Source: Cellulomonas sp. Root485 (GTDB taxonomy: Bacteria > Actinomycetota > Actinomycetes > Actinomycetales > Cellulomonadaceae). From it: DNA of 64,000 nt. The stretch covers positions 695,735 through 759,734 of the forward strand of contig NZ_LMFC01000003.1 of the NCBI RefSeq assembly GCF_001426705.1, in the 5' to 3' direction. Position numbers and translations under genes: made by a program. The stretch's first letter is position 1; each line of letters begins with the position of its first letter. Positions 32,904-42,042 of this stretch are shown in pieces. The notes below the pieces were generated by a model. The model made no database searches, was not told the origin of the DNA, and saw nothing but the letters and a program-made list of their open reading frames with translations.

Positions 32904-35642
32904 TCAGCGCACGCGCAGCACCTGGCCCAGCCGCTCGCGCCGGCGGGCGGAGGACTCGACGGTGACGACGACCAGCACGGCCGCGCCGACGAGCCCGACC
33001 GGCACCACCGTCCACCACGGCAGCACCACCCCGGGATCGGCCGCCTGCCCGGTGACGAGCCGCAGCGCGAGGGGCGCGACGAGCGCGCCGACCAGGACCG
33101 TGCCGAGCAGGACGCCGCCCACCGCAGCGACCAGGATCGACGGCAGGAGCTCACCGGCCGCGACCCGTGTCGTGGCCCGGTGGCGCAGGCCGAGCACCCG
33201 GGCGGTGGCGAGCGACGTGGCACGCCCCGGAGCGGAGGCCGCTGCGGCCAGGACCACGATGATCGTCGCGTACCCGGCGCACAGCGCTGCGACGAGGCCG
33301 AGGAGGGTCAGCAGCCCCCCGGCCAGCGGGTCGGCCCTGCGATCCGTCAGCCACTGTGCGCGGGCCAGCACGTTCCCCCGGACAGCCGATGCGGCCGCGT
33401 CGGCCGTGGCGGGGGCGTCCGGGCCGACCGCCCACACCGTGTCCGGACCCACCTCCGGCTGCTCCGTGCCCACCCGCGCCGAACCGGTCCGCTCGGCTCG
33501 CGCGGCGACGAGGGCCTGGACGACGGCCGTGAGGGCCGCGCGGTCCACGACGATCGTGGGTCCGGCCGGTGCGCCGTCGGCCTGTTGCGCCGGCAGCGCG
33601 GGGACCTGGCCCACGGGCTCGAGCTCGATCATCACGTTGCCCCAGCGCAGCGACGGCCGGGTGCCCAGCAGAGGCTCGGGGACCAGGGCGGGCAGTGCTC
33701 CCGGAGCGGCGCCGGCGGCCGCGGGGGCGGAGGCGTCGCTCAGCAGCGCGAACGCCGGTGAGGCCCCGAACGGCGTGCGAGCGAGCAGCGTCCCGTAGGA
33801 CCCCGGGTCGACCGCGAGCACGCGCACGGCGTCGACGCCCCGCACGTCGAAGAGCTCGCTGCGGTCCTGCACCCGGCCGATCGCGACGGCGTCGACACCG
33901 TCGGCGTCGGCCAGCCGGTCGGCGACGTCCTGCAGCGACGCGTCGGGCAACGTCGTGCGCACCACGACATCGGCCCCGACCGTGTCCCACGAGCCCTCCG
34001 CCTGACCGGCGCGCGCGGTGCTGGCCAGGGCACCGCACAGCGCCACGAGCGTCGTGACCACGACGAGAGCGACGAACGGCAGCACGGCCCCCGTGGCACC
34101 GGCTCGCGCGACGGCGAGGAGCGGGGCCGCCTTGCGGGACCGGCGCGCGGCACGCAGCGCACCACGCAGCAGCACCGGCACCGCGCGCCACAGCAGCAGT
34201 GCACCCGCCGCCGCGACGAGCACGGGCGCGGCCGCGAGCGCCAGGTCGGCGGGGCCGGAGATCGACACGACGCCGCGACGGCGCAGTGCGACCAGCGCGG
34301 CCGCCGCGAGCACGAGCAGCGCGGCCTCGATCGACAGCCTCCGCACCGAGCGCACGCGCTGCGCGAGCCGCCGGCGGTGCCGGTCGGTCGGGACCCGGCG
34401 GGCGTCGCTGCGCGCGGCCGTCACCGTCGCGAACGCGGGGGGCGCGACGACTCCCACCGCCACGACGACGACCCAGGGCCACGACAGCGCGCCCGGCGCC
34501 GCGAGCTGGCCGAGCGTCAGGCCCACCGCTGCCCCCACGCCGACGACCACCGCCGCCTCGGCGCCGGCCCCCGCAGCGATGCCGGGCAGGGAGGCTCCGC
34601 GGGCGCGCACCGTGCGCAGCGCGGCCGACCGGCGGCGCGCGAGGAGGTCGGCCGCGACCAGGAGCACCAGCCCCGTGCCCCACGCCAGCCCGGCGAGCAC
34701 TACCGTGGCCTGCGACCACGTCGCCGCCACGCGTGCGCCCACCTGCGTGAGCACGAGGTCGAGCCGGGACGTGACCCTCGCGCCCGGCCCGGGAGCCAGC
34801 ACCAGCACCGGCGACGCCTCCAGGGCGGCGACCTGCGTGGCCAGGGCGCCGGACCCGGCGTAGTCCAGCGCCTGCGGCTCCACCGGGAACCGGAACGTGC
34901 GGGTCACACCGTCGGGCTCGAGCGCGGCGCGGGCTGCGGGGAGCGACGCCGCGGACAGCAGTCCACCCACGACCGTCGTCGGAGCGTTGCGCTGCCCCAC
35001 CACCCTCGGCCGCAGGATCTCCGGCCGCGCCGTCCACACGCGGTCCGTCGCGTCCGTCGCGTCGAACACGCCCGTGACGAGCACGGGGACGAACGTGCGG
35101 TCGGCCTTCATGGCCTGGAAGGTGTCACCGGCACCGATGCCCAGGACCCCGGCCACCTCGCTGGAGAGGCCGAGCTGCACGGCGCCGTCCGGCCCGGGCT
35201 GGCCGGGCGCGCTCCCCGCGAGCCACCGGACGGACGGCTCCTGCCCCGCCCAGAGGTAGCTCATCCACAGGACGCCTCCCGTCGGCAGCCCGGGCGTGCT
35301 GAGCGTCAGGTCGGTGCCGGTGGCGTCGGCGATCGGCGGCCCCAGCACGGGTTGCAGCGAGGGCGGCAGGAAGCTGTCGATCCCCTGCGCCGCATCGTCC
35401 ACGCCGGCCCTGGTGTCCCCGGCACCGACCGTCGGGTCCGACGCGCCGGGGCCGTACATGCTGGTGACGACGAGGTCGGCGGGCGGATCAGCGGCCGCGA
35501 CGGCGGCCCGGACGGCGGTGTCGGCACGGCTGCTCAGCAACCGGGGCACCGCGTCGGTGACGCCGACCGTGAGCGCCACGACGAGCACGGTGACGGCCAG
35601 CGGCCACAGGTCGGCGCGCGCCCGACGCCACGCGGCTCTCAT
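32904..35642 (-). CDS. ABC transporter permease, FtsX/MacB-like
   Basis: 912 residues. It has an N-terminal TM ('WPLAVTVLVVALTVGVTDAVPRLL'), a long extracytoplasmic domain, a central TM block (about 450-700), a second extracytoplasmic domain ('TTLPDASLQDVADRLADADGVDAVAIG') and a C-terminal TM pair ending in 'GLVGAAVLVVVTVESSARRRERLGQVLRVR'. The core is two FtsX-like repeats. Its ATG overlaps the stop of the preceding permease (ATGA). It is the last gene of the four-gene ABC operon. The substrate is unknown; MacB-type systems act on envelope lipids, peptides or lipoproteins by mechanotransmission. Confidence 0.88.
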   Translation of the reverse strand: MRAAWRRARADLWPLAVTVLVVALTVGVTDAVPRLLSSRADTAVRAAVAAADPPADLVVTSMYGPGASDPTVGAGDTRAGVDDAAQGIDSFLPPSLQPVLGPPIADATGTDLTLSTPGLPTGGVLWMSYLWAGQEPSVRWLAGSAPGQPGPDGAVQLGLSSEVAGVLGIGAGDTFQAMKADRTFVPVLVTGVFDATDATDRVWTARPEILRPRVVGQRNAPTTVVGGLLSAASLPAARAALEPDGVTRTFRFPVEPQALDYAGSGALATQVAALEASPVLVLAPGPGARVTSRLDLVLTQVGARVAATWSQATVVLAGLAWGTGLVLLVAADLLARRRSAALRTVRARGASLPGIAAGAGAEAAVVVGVGAAVGLTLGQLAAPGALSWPWVVVVAVGVVAPPAFATVTAARSDARRVPTDRHRRRLAQRVRSVRRLSIEAALLVLAAAALVALRRRGVVSISGPADLALAAAPVLVAAAGALLLWRAVPVLLRGALRAARRSRKAAPLLAVARAGATGAVLPFVALVVVTTLVALCGALASTARAGQAEGSWDTVGADVVVRTTLPDASLQDVADRLADADGVDAVAIGRVQDRSELFDVRGVDAVRVLAVDPGSYGTLLARTPFGASPAFALLSDASAPAAAGAAPGALPALVPEPLLGTRPSLRWGNVMIELEPVGQVPALPAQQADGAPAGPTIVVDRAALTAVVQALVAARAERTGSARVGTEQPEVGPDTVWAVGPDAPATADAAASAVRGNVLARAQWLTDRRADPLAGGLLTLLGLVAALCAGYATIIVVLAAAASAPGRATSLATARVLGLRHRATTRVAAGELLPSILVAAVGGVLLGTVLVGALVAPLALRLVTGQAADPGVVLPWWTVVPVGLVGAAVLVVVTVESSARRRERLGQVLRVR

Positions 35643-38600
35643 GCGCCCGGCTCCATCCGCAGCCGGGCGATCGTCGAGCGACGCACGGCGCGGGCGGCGA
35701 GGGGGACGACCACCGCGGCGCACCCGAGGAGCAGCAGGAGGACCGTCGCCACCTGCGCCTGCCACGGCCAGCTCACCGCCACGGCCGGCACGGGACGCAG
35801 GCCCTGCGCGGAGACCGTCAGGAGGGGGCCGATGGTCCAGCACGCGAGTACTCCCAGCAGGCCACCGGCGAGCACCGGCACCCCGAGGAGCACGGCCTGC
35901 TCGGCGAGGACGGACCGCAGCACCGAGCGCCGCAGCGCGCCCAAGCCGCGCAGGCGGGCCACGTCGACCTCGCGCGCCTCGAGGGAGGTCGAGGTGTGCA
36001 GCGCGGTCCCGACGAACGTGAGCACGACGGCGGCGACCACCAGCAGGGCCGCCGCGGCCCGCTGCGCCGCACGCAGGGGACCGTCCGCGCTCTCGCGCGC
36101 CACGGCTGTGCGGTCGGTGACCGGGCCGATCCCCTCGGCCTCCAGCGTCGCGGCAGCATCGACCGGCACGGTGCCGCCGACCCACCACGCGTCGGTCAGG
36201 GTGTCGAGGTTCCCCTGGCTGAGAGTGGCGCGGGACAACGTGTCCACGTCGGCCAGCAGCGCCGCCGCACGAGGCTGCGAGGGGATGTAGTCCGCGATGC
36301 CGCCGACCTTCGCGTGCACCGGCGTCACCCCGAGGGAGAGGTCCACGCCGTCGCCGACCGCGAGCCCGAGCTCGTCCGCCAGCCGCGCCGAGACCACCAC
36401 GGGCACGTCGTCGACGGGCTCGAACGCGAGCGCCGTCAGGGTGCCCTCGGACCAGAACAGCCCCGGCAGGTAGGCGGTGCCGTCGAGCGTCAGCCGGGCA
36501 CCCTCGGGCGCGTCGACGGCCGCGATGCGGTCGAGTGCGGCCACGACGTACTCGCTGCTCGGCGGCCGCGCCGGGGACCACGTGCCGCCGGGCGCCAGGG
36601 TCGCGCCGCGCAGCGTCACGTCGAGGTCGAACGCCGCCTCGCTCAGCAGGTCGGGGTCGTCGGCGTCGCCCGCGGCCGAGAGCCGGGTGTCCACGGCCAC
36701 CACCCGGACGTCGGGCGGGACGGCGACGGCGAGGTCGTGCGGGGTGCCGTCGAGCACGACGGCTCCCGCGGGCAGCGCCGCGCGCGCGCCGTCGCTGTCC
36801 TGCACGACGAGGCTGAGCGTGGCCGTCATCGGCACGTCGTCCGCGACGTGCCCCGTCACCACCAGTGCGGCGCTCGTGCCGGGGAGTCGTATCCCTCCGA
36901 CTGAACCCGCGGGGGCGAGGACCGACGTGGCGTCTGCCCAGCCACCCGACGGCAGCCGGCCGCGCAGCAGCCCGTCGGCGTCCCGCGTGTCGACCGCGAC
37001 GAGCTGCACGGCCGAGTCGCCGCCCTGCGCTCGCGAGCCGAGCGTGACGGGCCGGCTGGTGACCGGGCTGACCCGGCCGCTCGTGGCCGCCCGCAACGCC
37101 GCGCCCGCGCCGAGGGCGTCCAGCTGCGCGGGGACCGACAGGTCGGTACCGACCGTGGCAGCGGCCTGGTCGCGCTGGGACTGCGTCCACGTCGCAGCGA
37201 AGCCGATGCCGAACGTCGCGCACGCCGTCGCCAGGACCACCAGGAACGCCGCCGCTGCGCCCTGCGGGCGACGTGCCACCCCCCAGGCCGCGAGCGGCAG
37301 GGTCAGCGAGCGTGACGACGCGGCACGCGCCTCGACGCTCCGGGCGAGCAGGGGGAGCGGGCGCAGGACGAGGGCCGCTCCCGCCATCAAGCACAGAACC
37401 GGGGCCACGACCAGCACCGGGTCCGCCGTGCTGCCGCTCGTCACGAGGTGGGCACGCAGCTGCAGGTAGGCGATGCCCGCCAGGGCGAGGAGCAGCAGGT
37501 CCGCACCGGAGCGCGCCACCACGCCGACCCGGTCCTCACGGGTGCCCCGGGGCGTGCCGGTGCGCAGCCAGGGCAGCACGAGAAGACCGCCGAGCGTGAC
37601 GGTGACGGCGGCGACGCTCACGACGAGCGGGAGCAGACCGCCCTCGGGGGTGCCCTGCGGATCGAGGCCGACGGCGCCCGCCAGCACCTGGTACAGCGCG
37701 AGGGCCAGCACCGTGGCCGGGGCGATCGCCAGGAGTGCGAGGGCGCCCGCCTCGACGGCAGCCTGGCCGACCAGGCGCCCCCGCGCCGTCCCGCGCGCGG
37801 TGAGCAGCGCCGCCTCGGCCGCGCGCCGGCCGGCGACCAGTCGCGCCGCGAGCACCACCGTGGTCGCCGCCAGCGCGCCGCCCAGCAGCGCCACGGCGAG
37901 CACGCCGGAGCTGGTCACCCCGCGCTGGTCCCGTGCGGCGTGCAGCGTGCGCGCGAACGGCAGGTCCACCACCAGGTTCTGCGTCCGGTCACCGAGCGCG
38001 CTGCCCAGCTCCCCGTCCAGTGCGTCGACCCCCGCCCCGGCCCGGGTGAGGTCGGCGGCGGTCGCATCCGTCAGGTCGGGCTGCACCCGCAGGGCGACCC
38101 GGCGCAACGGGATGCCACTCGCGGCGAGCTCACCGGGTGCGACGACGAACGGGCCGTAGGCGGTGATGTACCCGCGGTAGTTCAGGCCCACGCCGGTCCC
38201 TTCGAGAGGGTCCTCCCCCCACGCCGGGCTGGGTCGGGGCACGAACGTCCCGACGACCGTCAGCCCGGTGCCCCCGCCGTCCAGGCTCCCGGCGAGGGTG
38301 GTCGCGCTGCCGACGTCGAGACCGAGCGCCCGTGCCGCCGACGTGGGCAGCGCGGCCTCGCCCGGCGCGTCGGGCCAGCGCCCCGCGACGAGCGTCCCGC
38401 GGGCGTCGTCGTCGTCGAGCTCGGCGAGGTACGCCAGGCTCAGCGGCCGTCCGTCGGGCGGCAGGTACCGCATGACGGTGGAGATCCACGTGGTCGTCGT
38501 CGTCGGGAGGTCCCCGAACGGCTCGACGAGCATCGCCGACGCCTCGGCCACGGCTCCCGAGGCGTCCCGCGCGGTCGCCGCGACGCGCTCGCTCACCTCC

Positions 38601-38815
38601 GGGTCGTCGGTGTCCTCCGGGAAGCCGAGCGCGACGCCGACCTCGACGTCGGCCACCGGGGTGCGGACGATCGCCAGCTGCAGCGCCCGCTGCGGGGAGG
38701 CCGTCATGAGCAGCACGCACGCCCCGACCAGCGCCGCGCCGGCGATCATCACCGTCAGCACCGCCACCAGCACGGCGACCTGGGCGCGGGCCCGTCGCCA
38801 CACGAGCTCAGCCAC
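35639..38815 (-). CDS. ABC transporter permease, FtsX/MacB-like
   Basis: 1058 residues. The first TM is 'VAVLVAVLTVMIAGAALVGACVLLM', a large extracytoplasmic part follows (to about 280), then TM bundle 'GVLAVALLGGALAATTVVLAARLVAGRRAAEAALLTARGTARGRL' and two FtsX-like blocks. The C-terminal FtsX repeat is 'EVDVARLRGLGALRRSVLRSVLAEQAVLLGVPVLAGGLLGVLACW'. The GTG start at 38815 overlaps the upstream ATPase stop by 8 bp. It pairs with the 912-residue permease as a heterodimer. Confidence 0.88.
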   Translation of the reverse strand: MAELVWRRARAQVAVLVAVLTVMIAGAALVGACVLLMTASPQRALQLAIVRTPVADVEVGVALGFPEDTDDPEVSERVAATARDASGAVAEASAMLVEPFGDLPTTTTTWISTVMRYLPPDGRPLSLAYLAELDDDDARGTLVAGRWPDAPGEAALPTSAARALGLDVGSATTLAGSLDGGGTGLTVVGTFVPRPSPAWGEDPLEGTGVGLNYRGYITAYGPFVVAPGELAASGIPLRRVALRVQPDLTDATAADLTRAGAGVDALDGELGSALGDRTQNLVVDLPFARTLHAARDQRGVTSSGVLAVALLGGALAATTVVLAARLVAGRRAAEAALLTARGTARGRLVGQAAVEAGALALLAIAPATVLALALYQVLAGAVGLDPQGTPEGGLLPLVVSVAAVTVTLGGLLVLPWLRTGTPRGTREDRVGVVARSGADLLLLALAGIAYLQLRAHLVTSGSTADPVLVVAPVLCLMAGAALVLRPLPLLARSVEARAASSRSLTLPLAAWGVARRPQGAAAAFLVVLATACATFGIGFAATWTQSQRDQAAATVGTDLSVPAQLDALGAGAALRAATSGRVSPVTSRPVTLGSRAQGGDSAVQLVAVDTRDADGLLRGRLPSGGWADATSVLAPAGSVGGIRLPGTSAALVVTGHVADDVPMTATLSLVVQDSDGARAALPAGAVVLDGTPHDLAVAVPPDVRVVAVDTRLSAAGDADDPDLLSEAAFDLDVTLRGATLAPGGTWSPARPPSSEYVVAALDRIAAVDAPEGARLTLDGTAYLPGLFWSEGTLTALAFEPVDDVPVVVSARLADELGLAVGDGVDLSLGVTPVHAKVGGIADYIPSQPRAAALLADVDTLSRATLSQGNLDTLTDAWWVGGTVPVDAAATLEAEGIGPVTDRTAVARESADGPLRAAQRAAAALLVVAAVVLTFVGTALHTSTSLEAREVDVARLRGLGALRRSVLRSVLAEQAVLLGVPVLAGGLLGVLACWTIGPLLTVSAQGLRPVPAVAVSWPWQAQVATVLLLLLGCAAVVVPLAARAVRRSTIARLRMEPGA

Positions 38816-39509
38816 GCTCGGCAGCCCCGACCAGCCGGCCGTCCACCACGCGCACCGCGCGGTCCGCGAGCGCGATCATCACGGGGTCGTGCGTGGCGAC
38901 CAGCGCCGTCATCCCCTCCGCCTCGACGACGCCGCGGATCAGCGCCATCACGGAGAGGCCGGTCTCGCTGTCGAGCTGACCGGTGGGCTCGTCGGCGACC
39001 AGCAGGCGGGGGGACCCGGCCAGTGCCCGCGCGATGGCGACCCGCTGCTGCTGGCCGCCGGACAGCTCGTCGGGGCGCTGCAGCGCGTGCGGGGTCAGGC
39101 CGACGAGCTCGAGGAGCATCTCGACGCGGCGCTCGCGCTCGGCCACCGGTGCCTCGCGCAGCCGCATCGGGACACCGACGTTCTCGGCCGCCGTCAGGAC
39201 GGGCATCAGACCGAACGTCTGGAACACGAACGCGACCTTGTCCCGGCGCAGGAGGGCCTGGTCGTCGTCGCTGAGCGCGGCCACGTCGATGCCGTCGACC
39301 AGCACGCTGCCCTCGTCCGGGCGGTCGAGCCCGCCGACGACGTTGAGCAGCGTCGTCTTGCCCGACCCCGACCGTCCGACGAGCGCCACGAGCTCGCCCG
39401 GCTCCACGTCGAGGTCGACGCCGCGCAGGGCGTGCACCGCGGACGGACCGCTGCCGAAGGTGCGGTGCACGTCCCTGACGTGCACCGCCGCGCCGAGGCC
39501 GGCGCTCAC
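38808..39509 (-). CDS. ABC transporter ATP-binding protein (MacB/LolD type)
   Basis: 233 residues. Walker A is 'VGRSGSGKTTLLN', the Q-loop 'VFQTFGLMPVLTAAENV', the signature 'LSGGQQQRVAIARAL', Walker B 'LLVADEPTGQLD' and the H-loop 'VATHDPVM'. All catalytic motifs are intact. GTG start; its first codon overlaps the stop of the upstream ATPase gene. It energises the two FtsX-like permeases encoded downstream. Confidence 0.93.
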   Translation of the reverse strand: MSAGLGAAVHVRDVHRTFGSGPSAVHALRGVDLDVEPGELVALVGRSGSGKTTLLNVVGGLDRPDEGSVLVDGIDVAALSDDDQALLRRDKVAFVFQTFGLMPVLTAAENVGVPMRLREAPVAERERRVEMLLELVGLTPHALQRPDELSGGQQQRVAIARALAGSPRLLVADEPTGQLDSETGLSVMALIRGVVEAEGMTALVATHDPVMIALADRAVRVVDGRLVGAAERG

Positions 39510-40414
39510 CGTTGACTGCCGTCAGGCCACACGGCCAGATGGTCGGCCTCGAGCGCGAGGCGGACCCGGCGGGTCATCGCGAGCGCCTCGCGGTACTCCC
39601 GCGGCACCTGCAGCCGCCCGGCCCGGTCCATCACGGCGTACTCCTCGTGCGTGACGTCGCCGCCCGCGTCCCGGCGCAGCACCTCGCTGCTCGTGCGCCC
39701 GTCCCTGATCGCGACGGTGCGCTCGACCAGCCCGCTGACGGCTGGGTCGTGCGTGACCACGACGACGGTGGTCCCGGACTCCCGGTTCACCGTGCGCAAC
39801 GCGTCGAACACCTCCCGTGCCGTGGCGGTGTCGAGCTCGCCCGTCGGCTCGTCGGCCAGCAGCAGCTGGGGCTCGTTGGCCAGTGCGGTCGCGATGGCGA
39901 CGCGCTGCTGCTCACCGCCGGACATCTCCTGCGGCTGCCGGTCGGCGACGTGCCCGACGCCGACCAGGTCGAGCAGCTCCCCCGCGCGCGCAGCCCGGTG
40001 CCGGCGGGGCCCGGTCATGGGCAGCGCGACGTTCTGCCGGGACGTCAGGTACGGCAGCAGGTTGCGCGAGGTCTGCTGCCACACGAACCCGACCATCTGG
40101 CGGCGGTACGCGACCCGCTCCTTGGCGTGCATCGCCATGAGGTCCCAGCGACCGACCCGCACCCGGCCCGCCGTCGGTGCGTCCATCCCGGAGAGCACCG
40201 CGAGCAGCGTCGACTTGCCCGAGCCGCTCGCTCCGACGACCGCCACCATCTCGCCCTCGTCGACGAGCAGGTCCAGCCCCTGGAGTGCCTGTACCTCGAC
40301 GCTGCCCGACTGGAAGATGCGCACCAGGTTGTCGCAGGCGACCAGGGCGTCGTGACCGAACTGCTTGGCCGGCTTGGCGCCACCGCCCAGGGCCTGGAGC
40401 GTGCTGTCCGACAC
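39506..40414 (-). CDS. ABC ATP-binding protein with AbrB-like C-terminal extension
   Basis: 302 residues. Residues 25-255 are a MacB/LolD-type ATPase: Walker A 'VGASGSGKSTLLA', 'FVWQQTSRNLLPYLT' Q-loop, signature 'MSGGEQQRVAIATAL', Walker B 'LLLADEPTGELD' and 'VVTHDPAV'. The last 50 residues ('EYAVMDRAGRLQVPREYREALAMTRRVRLALEADHLAVWPDG') look like a swapped-hairpin AbrB-type unit, which here probably mediates dimerisation or regulation rather than DNA binding. It is the first gene of the operon, start GTG 40414. Confidence 0.88.
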   Translation of the reverse strand: MSDSTLQALGGGAKPAKQFGHDALVACDNLVRIFQSGSVEVQALQGLDLLVDEGEMVAVVGASGSGKSTLLAVLSGMDAPTAGRVRVGRWDLMAMHAKERVAYRRQMVGFVWQQTSRNLLPYLTSRQNVALPMTGPRRHRAARAGELLDLVGVGHVADRQPQEMSGGEQQRVAIATALANEPQLLLADEPTGELDTATAREVFDALRTVNRESGTTVVVVTHDPAVSGLVERTVAIRDGRTSSEVLRRDAGGDVTHEEYAVMDRAGRLQVPREYREALAMTRRVRLALEADHLAVWPDGSQR

Positions 40415-40566
40415 CTGCGTGCTCCCTCCGTCGGGCGACCGTCCCCCCGCAGGCTAGGCCGGTCCCCGCCGCCCCGAGCCAGAAACCGCACCGCGAGCTC
40501 CGATTCACCTCACGGACAGGACCAAGGACCTACGGACAGCCCCGCGCCCGACAGAACACTGGAGAC

Positions 40567-41394
40567 ATGGACACCCCACGAGCGCGCCGCTTCAACCCCG
40601 CCCCTGGCTGGCCTGCCGCCCCCGAAGGGTGGAGCCCTGAGCCGGGCTGGAAGCCGGACCCGAGCTGGCCGGCCGCGCCTCCCGGGTGGCAGCTCTGGCT
40701 CGACGACGCGAGCACGACCCCGGACCAGCCGGTCGACCTGGCGCAGGGCGCCGCTCAGCCGCCCCGGGACGCCGCGAGCGCGTCGGAGCGGTCCTGGTAC
40801 AAGAAGAAGCGCTTCATCATCCCGATCGGCCTTGCAGTGCTGATCGGCATCATCGGATCGCAGAGTGACGGCAACGAGCCGGCCAGTGAAGCGGCCGCAC
40901 CGGCAGCTGCGGAGCAGGTGGAGGAGAAGGCCGCACCCGAGGGGCCCTCTGCCGAGGAGCTCGCCGCTGAGGAGGAGGCGGAGCGGGTCGCCGCCGAGCA
41001 GAAGGCTGCGGAGGATGCCGCCGAGGCCGAGGCCGAGCGGGTCGCCGCCGAGGCGGAGGCCGCTGCTGCTGCCGCTGCCGAGGCCGCCAAGGGCACCGTC
41101 TCCCAGCAGAACGCGTACAGGTCGGCCGAGTCCTACCTGAGCTTCTCGGACTTCTCGCGGTCAGGGCTGCTGGGCCAGCTGGAGTACGAGGCCTTCCCCG
41201 CCGCGGACGCCGAGTTCGCCGTCGCCCGCCTGGAGGCCGAGGGCGGCGTGGACTGGAACGCCGAGGCCGCCGGCTCGGCCAAGTCCTACCTCGAGTTCTC
41301 GTCCTTCTCGCGCCAGGGCCTGGTCGACCAGCTGGCGTACGAAGGCTTCACCCCCGAGCAGGCCGAGTTCGGCGTGAGCCAGACGGGCCTCTAG
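40567..41394 (+). CDS. Single-TM protein with two Ltp-type (host cell surface-exposed lipoprotein) repeats
   Basis: 275 residues. The N-terminal 50 residues are a Trp-Pro-rich repeat ('PGWPAAPEGW', 'EPGWKPDPSWPAAPPGW'). TM 'FIIPIGLAVLIGIIGS' comes next, then a highly charged Ala/Glu coiled coil (about 115-180). Two Ltp repeats of about 48 residues ('QQNAYRSAESYLSFSDFSRSGLLGQLEYEAF', 'AAGSAKSYLEFSSFSRQGLVDQLAYEGFTPEQAEFGV') end the protein. Ltp repeats are HTH-like bundles best known from phage superinfection-exclusion lipoproteins. There is no lipobox. The next gene (PASTA) follows after 32 bp. Confidence 0.85.
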   Translation: MDTPRARRFNPAPGWPAAPEGWSPEPGWKPDPSWPAAPPGWQLWLDDASTTPDQPVDLAQGAAQPPRDAASASERSWYKKKRFIIPIGLAVLIGIIGSQSDGNEPASEAAAPAAAEQVEEKAAPEGPSAEELAAEEEAERVAAEQKAAEDAAEAEAERVAAEAEAAAAAAAEAAKGTVSQQNAYRSAESYLSFSDFSRSGLLGQLEYEAFPAADAEFAVARLEAEGGVDWNAEAAGSAKSYLEFSSFSRQGLVDQLAYEGFTPEQAEFGVSQTGL

Positions 41395-41426
41395 GCCGCG
41401 GCGACCGACCTCTTGAAGGAGCACCG

Positions 41427-42035
41427 GTGAGCAACGACACCACGCGCACCTCAACGTCCGTCCCCACCGCAGTGCACGACGTCGTCCCGACGCCCGCTCC
41501 GCGGAGGCGCACGTTTCCCACCTGGGCCCGCTACGCGACGGTCGCCATCGGTTCCTGGACGATCGGCGCAGTGATGCTGGCAGGAGCCAACGGCACCCCG
41601 ACCGCCGCCGAGCCGCTGCCCGCCGTCACCGTCACGGCCCCGGCCGCGGACGTCGACGTGACGACGACGCCGGAGTACAAGGCGCTCGCTGGTCAGGTCG
41701 ACACGCTCACGCAGGAACTGGACGACGTGAAGTCAGCGGCAGCAGCGGCACCCGCACCTGCAGCGGCGGCACCGGCACCGGCACCCGCAGAGGCAGCACC
41801 GACGACCTTCACGATGCCGGCTCTCGTCGGCGTCAACCTGCAGCTCGCGCAGGACACGCTCCAGGCCGCGGGCTCCTACCTCGTGGACCAGACCGATGCG
41901 TCGGGCCTGTCCCGCGTCCAGATCAACGACTCCAACTGGCGGGTCTGCACCCAGGACCCCGCTCCGGGTGCAGTCGTCGCCACCGACGCCCTGGTGACCC
42001 TGGGCTCGGTCAAGCTCAGCGAGACGTGCCCGTAG
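41427..42035 (+). CDS. PASTA-domain membrane protein
   Basis: 202 residues. A short cytoplasmic tail and TM 'YATVAIGSWTIGAVMLAGANG' are followed by a coiled coil ('YKALAGQVDTLTQELDDVKSA') and an Ala/Pro linker. One PASTA domain ends it ('TMPALVGVNLQLAQDTLQAAGSYLVDQTDASGLSRVQINDSNWRVCTQDPAPGAVVATDALVTLGSVKLSE'), with the variant Cys pair WRVCTQ...SETCP of actinobacterial forms. PASTA units bind muropeptides or lipid II. AAGGAG lies 5 bases before the GTG. It is likely cotranscribed with the Ltp-repeat gene. Confidence 0.88.
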   Translation: MSNDTTRTSTSVPTAVHDVVPTPAPRRRTFPTWARYATVAIGSWTIGAVMLAGANGTPTAAEPLPAVTVTAPAADVDVTTTPEYKALAGQVDTLTQELDDVKSAAAAAPAPAAAAPAPAPAEAAPTTFTMPALVGVNLQLAQDTLQAAGSYLVDQTDASGLSRVQINDSNWRVCTQDPAPGAVVATDALVTLGSVKLSETCP

Positions 42036-42042
42036 CGGGCGA

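Noticed and set aside
32904..37394. A single 1496-residue open frame on the minus strand covering both ABC permeases
   Set aside because: Only the part from the ATG at 35642 has permease sequence; the upstream half is Arg/Ala-rich shadow of the 35639-38815 gene in another frame.
40567..41394. Classifying the Ltp-repeat protein as a lipoprotein
   Set aside because: There is no lipobox Cys; the protein has an internal TM segment after about 85 cytoplasmic residues.
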